Source: Spirosoma pollinicola (GTDB taxonomy: Bacteria > Bacteroidota > Bacteroidia > Cytophagales > Spirosomataceae). From it: a stretch of DNA of 64,000 nucleotides. A program made the translations under genes and the position numbers. The notes below the pieces were generated by a model. It saw nothing but the letters and a program-made list of their open reading frames with translations, had not been told where the DNA came from and did no database searches. The DNA is taken from positions 2,643,027-2,707,026 of the forward strand of contig NZ_CP025096.1 in assembly GCF_002831565.1 (NCBI RefSeq), in the 5' to 3' direction. Position 1 is the stretch's first letter; each line of letters starts with the position of its first letter. Shown here piece after piece: positions 16,063 through 24,790 of this stretch.

Positions 16063-17436
16063 CTAGATAATCTCAAAATATCGTTTCAATTCCCAGTCGC
16101 TTACTTGGCGAATGTACTGTCGCCATTCCCAGTCGCGCGAGCGGGCAAAGTGGTCAACAAACGCTGCCCCAAACAGTTCAGCCGCTACCGGCGAATTTGC
16201 CATTGCTTGGGTGGCCTCGGCCAGATTTTTAGGCAGAACGCCGTTCCGCGTATCGTCATACCCATTACCAACCGATGCGGGAATGTCGAGGGGTAGTTTG
16301 TGGCGAATGCCGTACAAACCGGATGCCAGAGCCGCAGCGATGGCCAGATACGGGTTGGTATCGGAACCTGATACCCGATGTTCAACGCGGGTATACGCTT
16401 CTTTGTGGTTGAGAATTCGAAGCGCTGTAGTGCGGTTGTCAATCGACCAGGTGACCGTGGTGGGTGCCCAGGCCCCTTCGACCAGTCGTTTGTAGCTGTT
16501 GATAGTTGGCGCAAACATGGGCGTAATGTGCGGCAAACAATATAGTTGCCCGGCTATGAACTGGCGCATTAACTCGCTCATGCGATCGGGTTGATCAGCG
16601 TCGTAAAACAGATTATTTGTCTTATCGAGGTTCCACAAGCTTTGATGAATATGGCCGCTGCAACCCGGCAGGTCGGCATCCCACTTCGCCATAAAGGTGG
16701 CTATTGCACCATGGCGATAGGCAATTTCCTTGACCGCCGTTTTAAACAAAGCAGCTTTGTCGGCGGCCTTAATAACCTCATCGTGCATGATGGCGGCTTC
16801 ATAAACACCCGGCCCGGTTTCGGTATGTAAGCCTTCGAGCGGTATGTCAAATTGAGCCAGTGAGTCGAACAGATCATGGTAGAAGGCACTTTCGAGCGAT
16901 GGGCGCAAAATAGAGTAGCCAAACATACCCGGCGTTAATGGCTCCAGTTGCTGAAAGTTTTTTTCCTGCAAACTTTGGGGCGTTTCGCGAAAGTTGAACC
17001 ATTCGAACTCCTGCGCATACTCAGCATGATAGCCCATTTCCTGACATTGAGCGGCAATACGTTTCAGTAAACTACGCGGGCAGGCCGCTGTTGCATATGT
17101 GCTTGGTTGCCCGGTTGGCGAAGGACTGAAATCGGCCAGAAAAAACGGAATATTGCCCTCCCAGGGTATTTGTCGGAACGTTTCGATATCCAGACGGACG
17201 GGGGCATCTGGGTAGCCGGAATGCCAGCCCGTTGTTTTTCCGTTATCGTAGGGCGCATCCGCCGAATCCCATCCCCAGACAACATCACAAAACCCAAAGC
17301 CGTCGGCCAGCCCATCCAGAAACTTTTGCCGATGAATGATTTTGCCACGTAACACCCCGTCAATGTCCGTAAAGGCATATTTGATTTTCGGGCTGTCGCT
17401 TTGTTTGATGAAGTCAATAATATCTTGCTGGTTCAT
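16063..17436 (-). CDS. glutamine-synthetase-like ligase (type I fold)
   Basis: 457 residues with the glutamine synthetase fold: N-terminal beta-grasp (KYAFTDIDGVLRGKIIHRQKF), then the catalytic domain with EYAQEFEWFNF (metal glutamates), ETGPGVYEAAI, FMAKWDADLPGCSGHIHQSLW (the nucleotide/metal motif), NSYKRLVEGAWAPTTVTW and the Arg-rich IDNRTTALRIL...RVEHRVSGSDTNPYLAIAA. No adenylylation motif is seen. The sequence is closer to the PuuA/GlnT group, which joins glutamate to amines or amino acids, than to housekeeping GlnA. The acceptor substrate is unknown. Its partner may be the APH-fold kinase downstream. Confidence 0.87.
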   Translation of the reverse strand: MNQQDIIDFIKQSDSPKIKYAFTDIDGVLRGKIIHRQKFLDGLADGFGFCDVVWGWDSADAPYDNGKTTGWHSGYPDAPVRLDIETFRQIPWEGNIPFFLADFSPSPTGQPSTYATAACPRSLLKRIAAQCQEMGYHAEYAQEFEWFNFRETPQSLQEKNFQQLEPLTPGMFGYSILRPSLESAFYHDLFDSLAQFDIPLEGLHTETGPGVYEAAIMHDEVIKAADKAALFKTAVKEIAYRHGAIATFMAKWDADLPGCSGHIHQSLWNLDKTNNLFYDADQPDRMSELMRQFIAGQLYCLPHITPMFAPTINSYKRLVEGAWAPTTVTWSIDNRTTALRILNHKEAYTRVEHRVSGSDTNPYLAIAAALASGLYGIRHKLPLDIPASVGNGYDDTRNGVLPKNLAEATQAMANSPVAAELFGAAFVDHFARSRDWEWRQYIRQVSDWELKRYFEII

Positions 17437-17628
17437 GGATTTCTGGTTGGTTGACGACTGGGGGCGGCTAAAGATAATTACATCGTCCCAAACTTAGCCC
17501 ATTTCCTCCCAAAGTTACGGGTGTTCGTCACACCGATTTCAAGGCGCGAAAGCTATGTGCTTGTTTTGATTCATCGAAACGGCGCAGGTGTCGCCGAATG
17601 CAACTCAACCCTTAACAAACTCAGGTGT

Positions 17629-17937
17629 ATGAAAACGACTAATAATGCTTTCGCCCTTCTTTTTGCTACTTTTTCGTTTACGGCTTGCACGAACCAATCC
17701 ATCGAGCCTGTGCGTTCGGCTACTCCCATTCAATCAACAGTTCAGTCCGACAGCCTCTCACCCGTCCACATCTTACCAGAGAAAACGCAACAATCTGAAA
17801 CACCTTACCAGTATGGCCTCGAAACCGTAGACCAGAAAGAAGAAAACACGCCCTATCAACAACCTCATGTGATCACGCCATTGCCCCGGCAAACGGTGAT
17901 GCCGGTCATGAAATCGGATACTCTCGACCAGTACTAA
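17629..17937 (+). CDS. small lipoprotein of unknown function
   Basis: 102 residues from ATG 17629. Signal peptide NNAFALLFATFSFTAC ends in a lipobox cysteine. The mature part is polar, Pro/Gln/Ser/Thr-rich and probably unstructured. The frame is open upstream to 17521, but only the ATG at 17629 gives a proper signal peptide. I recognise no family. It stands 44 bases before the first CPBP protease gene and could be co-transcribed with it. Confidence 0.55.
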   Translation: MKTTNNAFALLFATFSFTACTNQSIEPVRSATPIQSTVQSDSLSPVHILPEKTQQSETPYQYGLETVDQKEENTPYQQPHVITPLPRQTVMPVMKSDTLDQY

Positions 17938-17981
17938 TCATTACCCGGACGTTCCTGAAAACTTAATCGCCAAGTCAGATC

Positions 17982-18731
17982 ATGAACACATTACAAACTA
18001 CTTTTATCGACTTTCAACGCTACGTTCGTGAGCCGAAGTACAGCCAGCCGCTATCCGATCGGCCCGGCAACAAGTCGGTGCTGACGATCCGCCGTTTTTT
18101 GGCAGGCTATCCATTGATTCTTGGCATACTGTTGATTACCGTCGGAAACATTGTCCTGGCGCAGTTTATAACGGGGCAAGTCATCTTTAAACCACTTCTG
18201 GAGCGTTATAGCTCGTCTGTGGGTATCCTGCTGGTTTCTGTGTTGATTGCTGTTACCCTTGAGGAAGCGGTGTTCCGGGCCATACTCAGGCTTACCCCAA
18301 ACCGGCTTCGTACTATTCTCGCTTTGGCTTTGTGGATATTATCAGGCAAGTATTATCAATTTATAAAACAGGAAACCAATGAATTTGCACTGTTGTGGAT
18401 GATACTCCTGTGGTCGGCTATTGTTTATGGGCTGAATCATTATTTAAAACGTCCGGCTGTATTTGCCCGTATCGAACACATTTGGCAAGCTAATTTTCGC
18501 TTGATCTTTTATGGTATTGGCTTGCTCTACAGCTTCATGAAAATCATTGACGACGTAGGTACATTGAAAGACGCACAAGTGCTTTTGCTACCCGTGTTGT
18601 TGCTTTCCAGCTTATTGAATGGGTTTTATTTTGGCTATATCCGCATGAAGTACGGGTTCTGGTATGCGGTGGCAGTGCATATGCTGGTGCTACTGGCCGC
18701 GTTGGCACCGGAAGCCATACTTATCCTGTAA
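17982..18731 (+). CDS. CPBP-family intramembrane protease-like protein
   Basis: 249 residues with about seven hydrophobic segments. The glutamate motif LEEAVFRAILR matches motif 1 (EExxxR) of the CPBP/Abi family of glutamic-type membrane proteases related to CaaX prenyl endopeptidase Rce1. The C-terminal GFYFGYIRMKYGFWYAVAVHMLV carries the later His. The FxxxH motif 2 seen in active members is not obvious, so activity is uncertain. The next gene (histidine kinase) starts 15 bases after the stop. Confidence 0.75.
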   Translation: MNTLQTTFIDFQRYVREPKYSQPLSDRPGNKSVLTIRRFLAGYPLILGILLITVGNIVLAQFITGQVIFKPLLERYSSSVGILLVSVLIAVTLEEAVFRAILRLTPNRLRTILALALWILSGKYYQFIKQETNEFALLWMILLWSAIVYGLNHYLKRPAVFARIEHIWQANFRLIFYGIGLLYSFMKIIDDVGTLKDAQVLLLPVLLLSSLLNGFYFGYIRMKYGFWYAVAVHMLVLLAALAPEAILIL

Positions 18732-18745
18732 ATTTGAAAACGCTA

Positions 18746-19894
18746 ATGGAAACTACCCTGGAAAAAGTGCCGCAACAAACTATAACTCCTGGTACGAAGC
18801 AACCGATTTCTCCCCAACTTATTCAGTTCTGGGAAACATGGGGAATATGGATCGTTATTGTCGCCTGTACTTCTATTCTGATCCTATTCACAGATTTCGG
18901 AAACTTTGTAAAGGGCATAAGAGATGGTTATGCAGATGCTGGCAGTAAGAAACCAATGTCGCTCACCAGTACCATTATTGGTGCCACGTTTACGCTGATT
19001 TTTCTAGTGGGTATACTGTTTGGGCTTGCACATGGGTATTATGCACTATTTCATCGGCATGTATTCAAAAACAATAAGGTGACGTATACCGTGTTATACA
19101 TCGTGTGCCTGCTTCTATTGTGGAATTTCAGCAGTGATGGGTTGACGGTCGTATTTGAAAAATATAGTCTGGTACAGAAGAAAAGTGACAAGGCTTATAA
19201 CGAAATGTTTGCCTCATCATTAACGTCGCTGCTGCTGATATGCATGGTTGTTTATGGATTTATTATTGATTTTCGTAAGAGCCGGAAGGTACAGCTTGCC
19301 CTCATTCAGCAGCGCACTCAGGCCGAACTCGATGCCCTTAAAGCCCAGGTCAACCCCCATTTCCTGTTCAATTCTCTGAATAATATTTACGGTACGGCTA
19401 TTCTGGAAGATAGTCCCCGAACGGCCGAAAGTATTCAACAGCTATCGGGTATTGTGCGCTATGTAATGGAGGAATCCCGGCTGCAAACGACCGATATTAA
19501 ACGGGAGCTTCGGTTTATCGATGATTTTGTTGAGTTGCAACGGCTCCGACTGCCGAATCAGGATAACATTGACATTCATGTTGACATCGACTGGGACGAG
19601 AAGCCCGCGCAGATTGTGCCTCTGTTGCTAAATCCACTTATCGAAAATGCCTTCAAATATGGCATCAGTATGCAGTATCCCTGCTTTGTTCATGTTTCCC
19701 TAAGCGTGCAGGCGGGTGTACTCCATCTAACAACCCGAAACAGTGTTCTGTCTCGAACAGACCTGGAAAAGGGAACGGGTTTGGGACTGGCCAACGTTCG
19801 GCAGCGGTTAACTCTGGCCTATCCAGACCGACATACATTAACCTCTCAGGAAATTAACAGCACATTTTTAGTAGACTTGATTATTAAGCTTTGA
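18746..19894 (+). CDS. LytS/YehU-type sensor histidine kinase
   Basis: About 382 residues. Four membrane segments in the first 180 residues, then a coiled linker (QQRTQAELDALKAQ) and the His_kinase domain NPHFLFNSLNNIYG, with the phospho-accepting His about residue 205. The ATPase domain has VPLLLNPLIENAFKYGI (N box) and GTGLGLANVRQRL (G box). This is the standard layout of kinases paired with LytTR regulators. An upstream TTG at 18734 is rejected in favour of ATG 18746. The cognate regulator lies one gene downstream at 20903. Confidence 0.93.
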   Translation: METTLEKVPQQTITPGTKQPISPQLIQFWETWGIWIVIVACTSILILFTDFGNFVKGIRDGYADAGSKKPMSLTSTIIGATFTLIFLVGILFGLAHGYYALFHRHVFKNNKVTYTVLYIVCLLLLWNFSSDGLTVVFEKYSLVQKKSDKAYNEMFASSLTSLLLICMVVYGFIIDFRKSRKVQLALIQQRTQAELDALKAQVNPHFLFNSLNNIYGTAILEDSPRTAESIQQLSGIVRYVMEESRLQTTDIKRELRFIDDFVELQRLRLPNQDNIDIHVDIDWDEKPAQIVPLLLNPLIENAFKYGISMQYPCFVHVSLSVQAGVLHLTTRNSVLSRTDLEKGTGLGLANVRQRLTLAYPDRHTLTSQEINSTFLVDLIIKL

Positions 19895-20050
19895 GCGTTT
19901 TAAAGCCTCTTTAGGAGGTAGTTAAATGACTCATATTCCAAAGTATCATCAATACGTCACAAACTACCAGACGGCTGTCCCACTTTTTTGTGAGCCGTCA
20001 TCAATTAGCCTTGTTTTGGTTTATTAATCACAAAAAAAATAGTTTCAAGC

Positions 20051-20893
20051 ATGACATCTGATATGTCTTCTCCATCTGAGGATTTTAAGGTAGTTCCTGA
20101 TAAGTTTACCAACGCCTATCCAACACTCAGCCAGATTTGGGCGCTATTGGGCGTTTTCTTTCTATCTCAACTACCGGCTGCCTTGCCTATGGTGGGCTTT
20201 AAAGCAGTGGCAGAAAGTTATGGTTTGCCCTTTCTGGATACGATTGGGCAAACGCTGGCCTATACCATTAGCTTAGTAATCACCATATGGTACGCATTCC
20301 GAAAGCGCGGTAGCCGAAATTTGTCCTTTGCATCGGTTCCGGTGGCTGCTTATCTGGTGGCAGCTGTCGGACTCGTTGCGATGGGTATGTTGGCCGAGCC
20401 AATTGTAAGTGCCATTCCCATGCCCGATGCGATACAGGAAATCATAAAGAATACGTTTACAAAGCATGTCATTTTATCGGCAGTCATTGCCGCCCCTATT
20501 CTGGAAGAAATTCTCTTTCGGGGCATTATTCTGGATGGATTCCTGAAAAACTACAGTCCAGCCAAAGCTGTTATCTGGTCGGGGGTGATTTTTGGGGCTA
20601 TTCACCTGATTCCGGCACAGGCACTAAACGCAGCTTTTATCGGTATCGCGCTGGGTTGGTTGTATTACCGCACCCGTTCTCTTACACTTTGCATGTTCCT
20701 GCACTTTGTAAACAATGGCCTGAGTTCGCTCACATTTCTCATGGATGATAAACTGGACATGAGCCATAATCAGACCCGCGACTGGGCAGGAAACGATTTG
20801 CTATATGGGGCTTTACTCGTTGGGTGTGCGCTAATCTGTGTGGCCTGTTACTCGTATTTGAACCGTATTTTGCCAACTGCACAGATTAATTAG
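20051..20893 (+). CDS. CPBP-family intramembrane metalloprotease
   Basis: 280 residues with about seven membrane helices. Both catalytic motifs are present: ILEEILFRG (EExxxR) and IFGAIHLIP (FxxxH), then FLHFVNNGLS with the third His. CPBP proteins are membrane proteases of the Rce1 superfamily; bacterial roles include bacteriocin self-immunity and anchor processing. It lies between the histidine kinase (156 bases upstream) and the LytTR regulator (9 bases downstream), so it is in the same transcription unit. It is better conserved at its active site than the paralogue at 17982. Confidence 0.88.
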   Translation: MTSDMSSPSEDFKVVPDKFTNAYPTLSQIWALLGVFFLSQLPAALPMVGFKAVAESYGLPFLDTIGQTLAYTISLVITIWYAFRKRGSRNLSFASVPVAAYLVAAVGLVAMGMLAEPIVSAIPMPDAIQEIIKNTFTKHVILSAVIAAPILEEILFRGIILDGFLKNYSPAKAVIWSGVIFGAIHLIPAQALNAAFIGIALGWLYYRTRSLTLCMFLHFVNNGLSSLTFLMDDKLDMSHNQTRDWAGNDLLYGALLVGCALICVACYSYLNRILPTAQIN

Positions 20894-20902
20894 CCGCAAC
20901 CC

Positions 20903-21586
20903 ATGCCGCCTACTCTCCGCTGTATTGCCATCGACGACGAGCCGATTGCACTCGACATTATTAAATCCCACGCCAGCAAAGTGCCCTTTCTGGATCTCAA
21001 ACGCACCTTTGTCAATGCGTTTGAGGCATTGACATTCCTGAAAACCGAACCCGTTGATTTGATTTTTCTGGATATCAATATGCCCGACTTAACCGGTCTG
21101 GACTTTGCGCAGGTTGTTGGGAATAAGTCGCAGATTGTATTTACGACGGCCTATCCAGACTATGCGTTGCAGGGTTTCGAGCTAAGTGCGCTGGATTATC
21201 TGTTAAAACCTATTGGCTTTGGTCGTTTCATGCAGGCCGCTAATAAAGCCTACGAACGCTTGTCGGGCGATACTAAAAAGTCGCCCTATGTGTTTGTGAA
21301 AGATGGATATGACTGGGTTCGGATCAATCTGGACGAGTTGCAATACGTGGAATCTGATGGAAACTACCTGACCTTCCAGGAAACGGGCAAGAAAACACTT
21401 ACGCGCATGACCATTGGCGAAGCGACAGAAATGCTGCCTAAAGATCAGTTCATGCGGGTACACAAATCCTATATCATTGCCCTCGACCGTATCGAAAAGA
21501 TCGAGCGGCACCAGCTTACCATTGGTAAAGTACAGGTGCCGCTCGGCGGAAATTATCGCGATGACTTGCTGGAACGGGTGAAGTAA
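20903..21586 (+). CDS. LytTR-family response regulator
   Basis: 227 residues. The receiver domain has the acidic pair in AIDDEP, phospho-acceptor Asp57 in LIFLDINMPDLTG, the Thr of VFTTAYP and the Lys of YLLKP. The C-terminal LytTR DNA-binding domain contains VKDGYDWVRINLDELQYVES, the conserved DGNYL, RVHKSYII and QVPLGGNYRDDL. LytTR proteins bind direct-repeat sites through beta-strand contacts. It is the likely partner of the kinase at 18746. The regulon may include the two interleaved CPBP genes. Confidence 0.95.
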   Translation: MPPTLRCIAIDDEPIALDIIKSHASKVPFLDLKRTFVNAFEALTFLKTEPVDLIFLDINMPDLTGLDFAQVVGNKSQIVFTTAYPDYALQGFELSALDYLLKPIGFGRFMQAANKAYERLSGDTKKSPYVFVKDGYDWVRINLDELQYVESDGNYLTFQETGKKTLTRMTIGEATEMLPKDQFMRVHKSYIIALDRIEKIERHQLTIGKVQVPLGGNYRDDLLERVK

Positions 21587-21587
21587 T

Positions 21588-21722
21588 GTACCGAACGGCC
21601 TCTGGCTGTTCGGCAACGGAACGTTGCAAAAAGGGCTCCTTGTCTCATAAGCCAGGATGAGAGCTAATCAACCTTTTTTTGCAACCTATCGGTTGCCGAA
21701 CGGCTGGAAGCGGTTCGGTACA
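21588..21722. repeat. imperfect inverted repeat between convergent genes
   Basis: Arms of about 48 bases (about 21588-21635 and 21671-21722) share GTACCGAAC, GCTGTTCGGCAAC and GTTGCAAAAA in inverted order with a few mismatches and a small gap. They fill the space between the LytTR regulator stop and the nadB stop. A 3'-end hairpin for one or both transcripts is likely. Confidence 0.7.
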
Positions 21723-21723
21723 T

Positions 21724-23310
21724 CTACTTCACATTATCCAGATTGAAATGAAGACCGCTGTTTTCGCGTCGGGCCATCGCCATTTTGATAACAAGATAGG
21801 CTACTTCGATCATGTTCCGGAGTTCGCAGATGGGAGCGGATACTTTCGACTGGCGGTAGAGTTCTTCATGCTCTAAATAGATGAGTTCGAGTCGATCCAT
21901 TGCCCGTTTCAACCGTCGGTTCGAACGAACAATGCCTACATAGTTCGACATAATAGACTCCAGTTCTTTTTTCATCTCGGTCACTAACACCAGTTCTTCA
22001 GGGTGGGTCGTACCGGCGTCGTTCCAGGCGGGGATGTTTGCGGGCATAACAGCCTGGTCGAGTAGCTCAACGGTTTTCTCATAAGCCCGATGACCAAACA
22101 CAACGGCTTCGAGCAATGAGTTTGAGGCCAGTCGATTGGCTCCATGAAGGCCCGTGCAGGAACATTCGCCAACGGCATATAGGAACTGAATGTTGGTTTG
22201 TCCCCATTCATTTACCCGAATACCCCCACAGAGGTAATGCTGGGCTGGCACTACAGGGATGTAGTCTTTCCGTATATCCAACCCCAAATGGTCGAGGCAA
22301 TAAGCGGTTATGTTCGGAAAATGCTCGATAAATTTCTCATAATCGCAGTGAGTCACGTCCAGATACACGTGCGGATCACCAGCCTTTTTCATTTCGGAGT
22401 CGATGGCGCGGGCTACAATATCGCGGGGTGCCAGCGATAGGCGCGGGTCATAGTTTTCCATGAACGTTTCGCCTTTTCGGGTGCGCAATATGCCTCCAAA
22501 TCCCCGAACGGCTTCCGAAATCAGAAAGTTGGGTTTCTTGCCCGGTTCGTATAACGCCGTGGGGTGAAACTGGATAAACTCCATATCCTTACCAATGCCT
22601 TTAGCACGGTAGGCCATCGCGATGCCGTCGCCGGTAGCAATGCTGGGGTTAGTGGTATTTTGGTAAATATTGCCAATCCCGCCCGTTGCCAGCAAGGTCG
22701 TCTTGGCTAAAAATTGCTCGACCTTGCCCGTTTGTGTATCGAGTACATAGGCTCCAAAGCATTTATTATCCGTATCGTAGCGGTGCACCGTTTCGCCGAG
22801 TTGGTGGCGGGTGATCAACTCAACAGCGTAGAAATGGGTGAAAATCTCGATGGATTTCAGGGAGTTAGCCTTTTCGAGTAAAGCCCGTTCAATTTCGGCC
22901 CCGGTAATATCTTTAAAGTGCAGAATCCGAAAGTCGGAGTGGCCCCCCTCTTTGGCGAGGTCGTACTCATCACCACCATGTTCTTTGTCGAAGCGCGTGC
23001 CGTAGCTAATCAATTCCTGAATACGGCCCGGCCCTTCATTCACCACGATTTCGACAATATGGCGGTCGCTTAGAAAATCGCCCGCCACCATCGTGTCTTC
23101 AATGTGTTTCTCGAACGAGTCATCTTCTGACCATACAGCCGCTATGCCACCCTGTGCATATTTGGTGTTGGTTTCGTCGGCCTGCACTTTCGTAATGACG
23201 CCAATACGAACCGATTGCTGCAACTTTTCAAAGTGCATGGCCAGTTTTGTGGCGTAACTCAGGCCCGCAATACCGGAGCCAATAACTAAGAAATCGAATT
23301 GATGGGGCAT
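21724..23310 (-). CDS. nadB: L-aspartate oxidase
   Basis: NadB oxidises L-aspartate to iminoaspartate with FAD, the first step of de novo NAD synthesis. 528 residues. The FAD-binding FLVIGSGIAGLSYATKLA opens the protein, followed by the family's YAQGGIAAVWS. HPTALYEP and APRDIVARAID carry substrate-site residues, and HYLCGGIRVNEWGQTN ... GECSCTGLHGANRLASNSLLE closes the FAD site. The C-terminal helical domain has the RRLKRAMDRL motif. It is 99 bases downstream of nadA on the same strand; together they make quinolinate. Confidence 0.97.
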   Translation of the reverse strand: MPHQFDFLVIGSGIAGLSYATKLAMHFEKLQQSVRIGVITKVQADETNTKYAQGGIAAVWSEDDSFEKHIEDTMVAGDFLSDRHIVEIVVNEGPGRIQELISYGTRFDKEHGGDEYDLAKEGGHSDFRILHFKDITGAEIERALLEKANSLKSIEIFTHFYAVELITRHQLGETVHRYDTDNKCFGAYVLDTQTGKVEQFLAKTTLLATGGIGNIYQNTTNPSIATGDGIAMAYRAKGIGKDMEFIQFHPTALYEPGKKPNFLISEAVRGFGGILRTRKGETFMENYDPRLSLAPRDIVARAIDSEMKKAGDPHVYLDVTHCDYEKFIEHFPNITAYCLDHLGLDIRKDYIPVVPAQHYLCGGIRVNEWGQTNIQFLYAVGECSCTGLHGANRLASNSLLEAVVFGHRAYEKTVELLDQAVMPANIPAWNDAGTTHPEELVLVTEMKKELESIMSNYVGIVRSNRRLKRAMDRLELIYLEHEELYRQSKVSAPICELRNMIEVAYLVIKMAMARRENSGLHFNLDNVK

Positions 23311-23409
23311 TGGTATGTCAATTGAACGACTCTGTACTATAGCACAACCTGTCGCTAGAAGGTAATAGATGTTCCTATTATTTATTTAGCCACAGCCTTA
23401 TATGGCGAG

Positions 23410-24399
23410 TTATTTACTCAACTCCAGCATCCGTGCCACCGATTCATACGCTTTCAAACGCACATCCTCTGGCACAATAATTTCCGGCTGTTCGTAGAGC
23501 ATAGCGTTATAGACCTTCTCCATCGTATTCATTTTCATGTATGGACACTCGGAGCAGGCGCAGGTGTTGTTCTGGGTGGCTGGGGCTGGAATAATCTTTT
23601 TGTGCGGCACAGCCTGCTTCATCTTATGCAGAATGCCCGCTTCCGTTCCCACAATGAACGTTTGCTCCGGGCTGTCGACTACATATTTTAACAAAGCGGT
23701 TGTTGACCCAACAAAATCGGCTTCGCTTAGAATATGCTCCTGACACTCGGGGTGGGCAATGAACTTAGCTTCGGGGTATTCGGTCCGAAGTCTGTGCAGT
23801 TTCTCCAGCGAAATGTCGATGTGAACGATACAGGCGCCGTCCCAAAGCACCATGTCGCGGCCGGTCTTCTTCGACACAAAACGGCCGAGGTTGGCATCGG
23901 GAGCAAAAATGATCTTCTGCTCTTTGGGCAGGCTCTCGACAATTTTCAGCGCATTGGACGACGTAACAATAATGTCAGAAAGCGCCTTTATTTCGGCGGA
24001 GCAGTTAATGTACGACAGAACAATATGATCGGGGTATTGCGCCTTAAAAGCCGCGAACTTATCGGCAGGGGCAGAGTCGGCGAGGGAACAACCCGCGTTG
24101 AGGTCGGGAATAACGACTTTTTTCTCGGGGGATAGCACTTTAGCCGTTTCGCCCATAAAGTGAACGCCACAAAAGACGATCATATCGGCGGGGGTAGCGG
24201 CTGCCTGCTGGCTTAGTCCAAGGCTATCGCCAATATAATCGGCAATATCCTGAATGGCGCCGTCTACATAATAATGCGCCAGAATAACAGCGTTTTTCTC
24301 TTTTTTGAGCCGATTGATTTCGGCGACTAAATCTATATCTTCGGCAACGGGCTTGTTCACATAGCCAACTCGTTGAACTTCTTCCAGGAGTGCTTCCAT
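23410..24399 (-). CDS. nadA: quinolinate synthase A
   Basis: NadA condenses iminoaspartate with dihydroxyacetone phosphate to quinolinate using an oxygen-sensitive [4Fe-4S] cluster. 329 residues. Expected features are [22 protein letters not shown], the first ligand region [42 protein letters not shown] and the C-terminal [13 protein letters not shown] cysteine cluster. It is followed by nadB on the same strand. The start faces a divergent ferredoxin-type reductase across a region containing nested inverted repeats. Confidence 0.97.
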   Translation of the reverse strand: MEALLEEVQRVGYVNKPVAEDIDLVAEINRLKKEKNAVILAHYYVDGAIQDIADYIGDSLGLSQQAAATPADMIVFCGVHFMGETAKVLSPEKKVVIPDLNAGCSLADSAPADKFAAFKAQYPDHIVLSYINCSAEIKALSDIIVTSSNALKIVESLPKEQKIIFAPDANLGRFVSKKTGRDMVLWDGACIVHIDISLEKLHRLRTEYPEAKFIAHPECQEHILSEADFVGSTTALLKYVVDSPEQTFIVGTEAGILHKMKQAVPHKKIIPAPATQNNTCACSECPYMKMNTMEKVYNAMLYEQPEIIVPEDVRLKAYESVARMLELSK

Positions 24400-24506
24400 T
24401 AAGGGGTATTAAAAGCGATTTTATAATAAACAACGAATTTGGGCAAAATGTCACGCTACTGGAAAAATGCCCCGTTAATTCGGCCCATGCATTTACACAA
24501 ATGACC

Positions 24507-24658
24507 AGTCGCGTAGCGACGAAATGTTTGTAGCAATCGTGTCGATTTAGCCGTTATTCGTGCCTTTAGGTACGAGACATCCTTTAATTTCGTACCTAAA
24601 GGCACGAGCGTAAGGAGTCGGGGTCCTGACACTACAAACATCTCGTCGCTACGCGACT
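24507..24658. repeat. nested inverted repeats in a divergent promoter region
   Basis: The outer arms 24507-24533 and 24632-24658 pair over 27 bases with one mismatch and contain the inner palindrome TCGCGTAGCGACGA. Inside lies a second, perfect 17-base pair of arms, 24559-24575 and 24590-24606 (core CGTGCCTTTAGGTACGA). Both lie between nadA and the divergent reductase gene, so this element sits at gene starts rather than gene ends. Confidence 0.85.
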
Positions 24659-24790
24659 AACCCGGAATAATAAATGCCGGCCGGTTAACCAATGACGCAT
24701 AGCAGCAACGGGGTAAATTTCAGTAAATCGGATGGGCTTTCAAACAACGACCCGTATTTGATTAGTTTTGGCATAAAGCCGAGCTATTTT

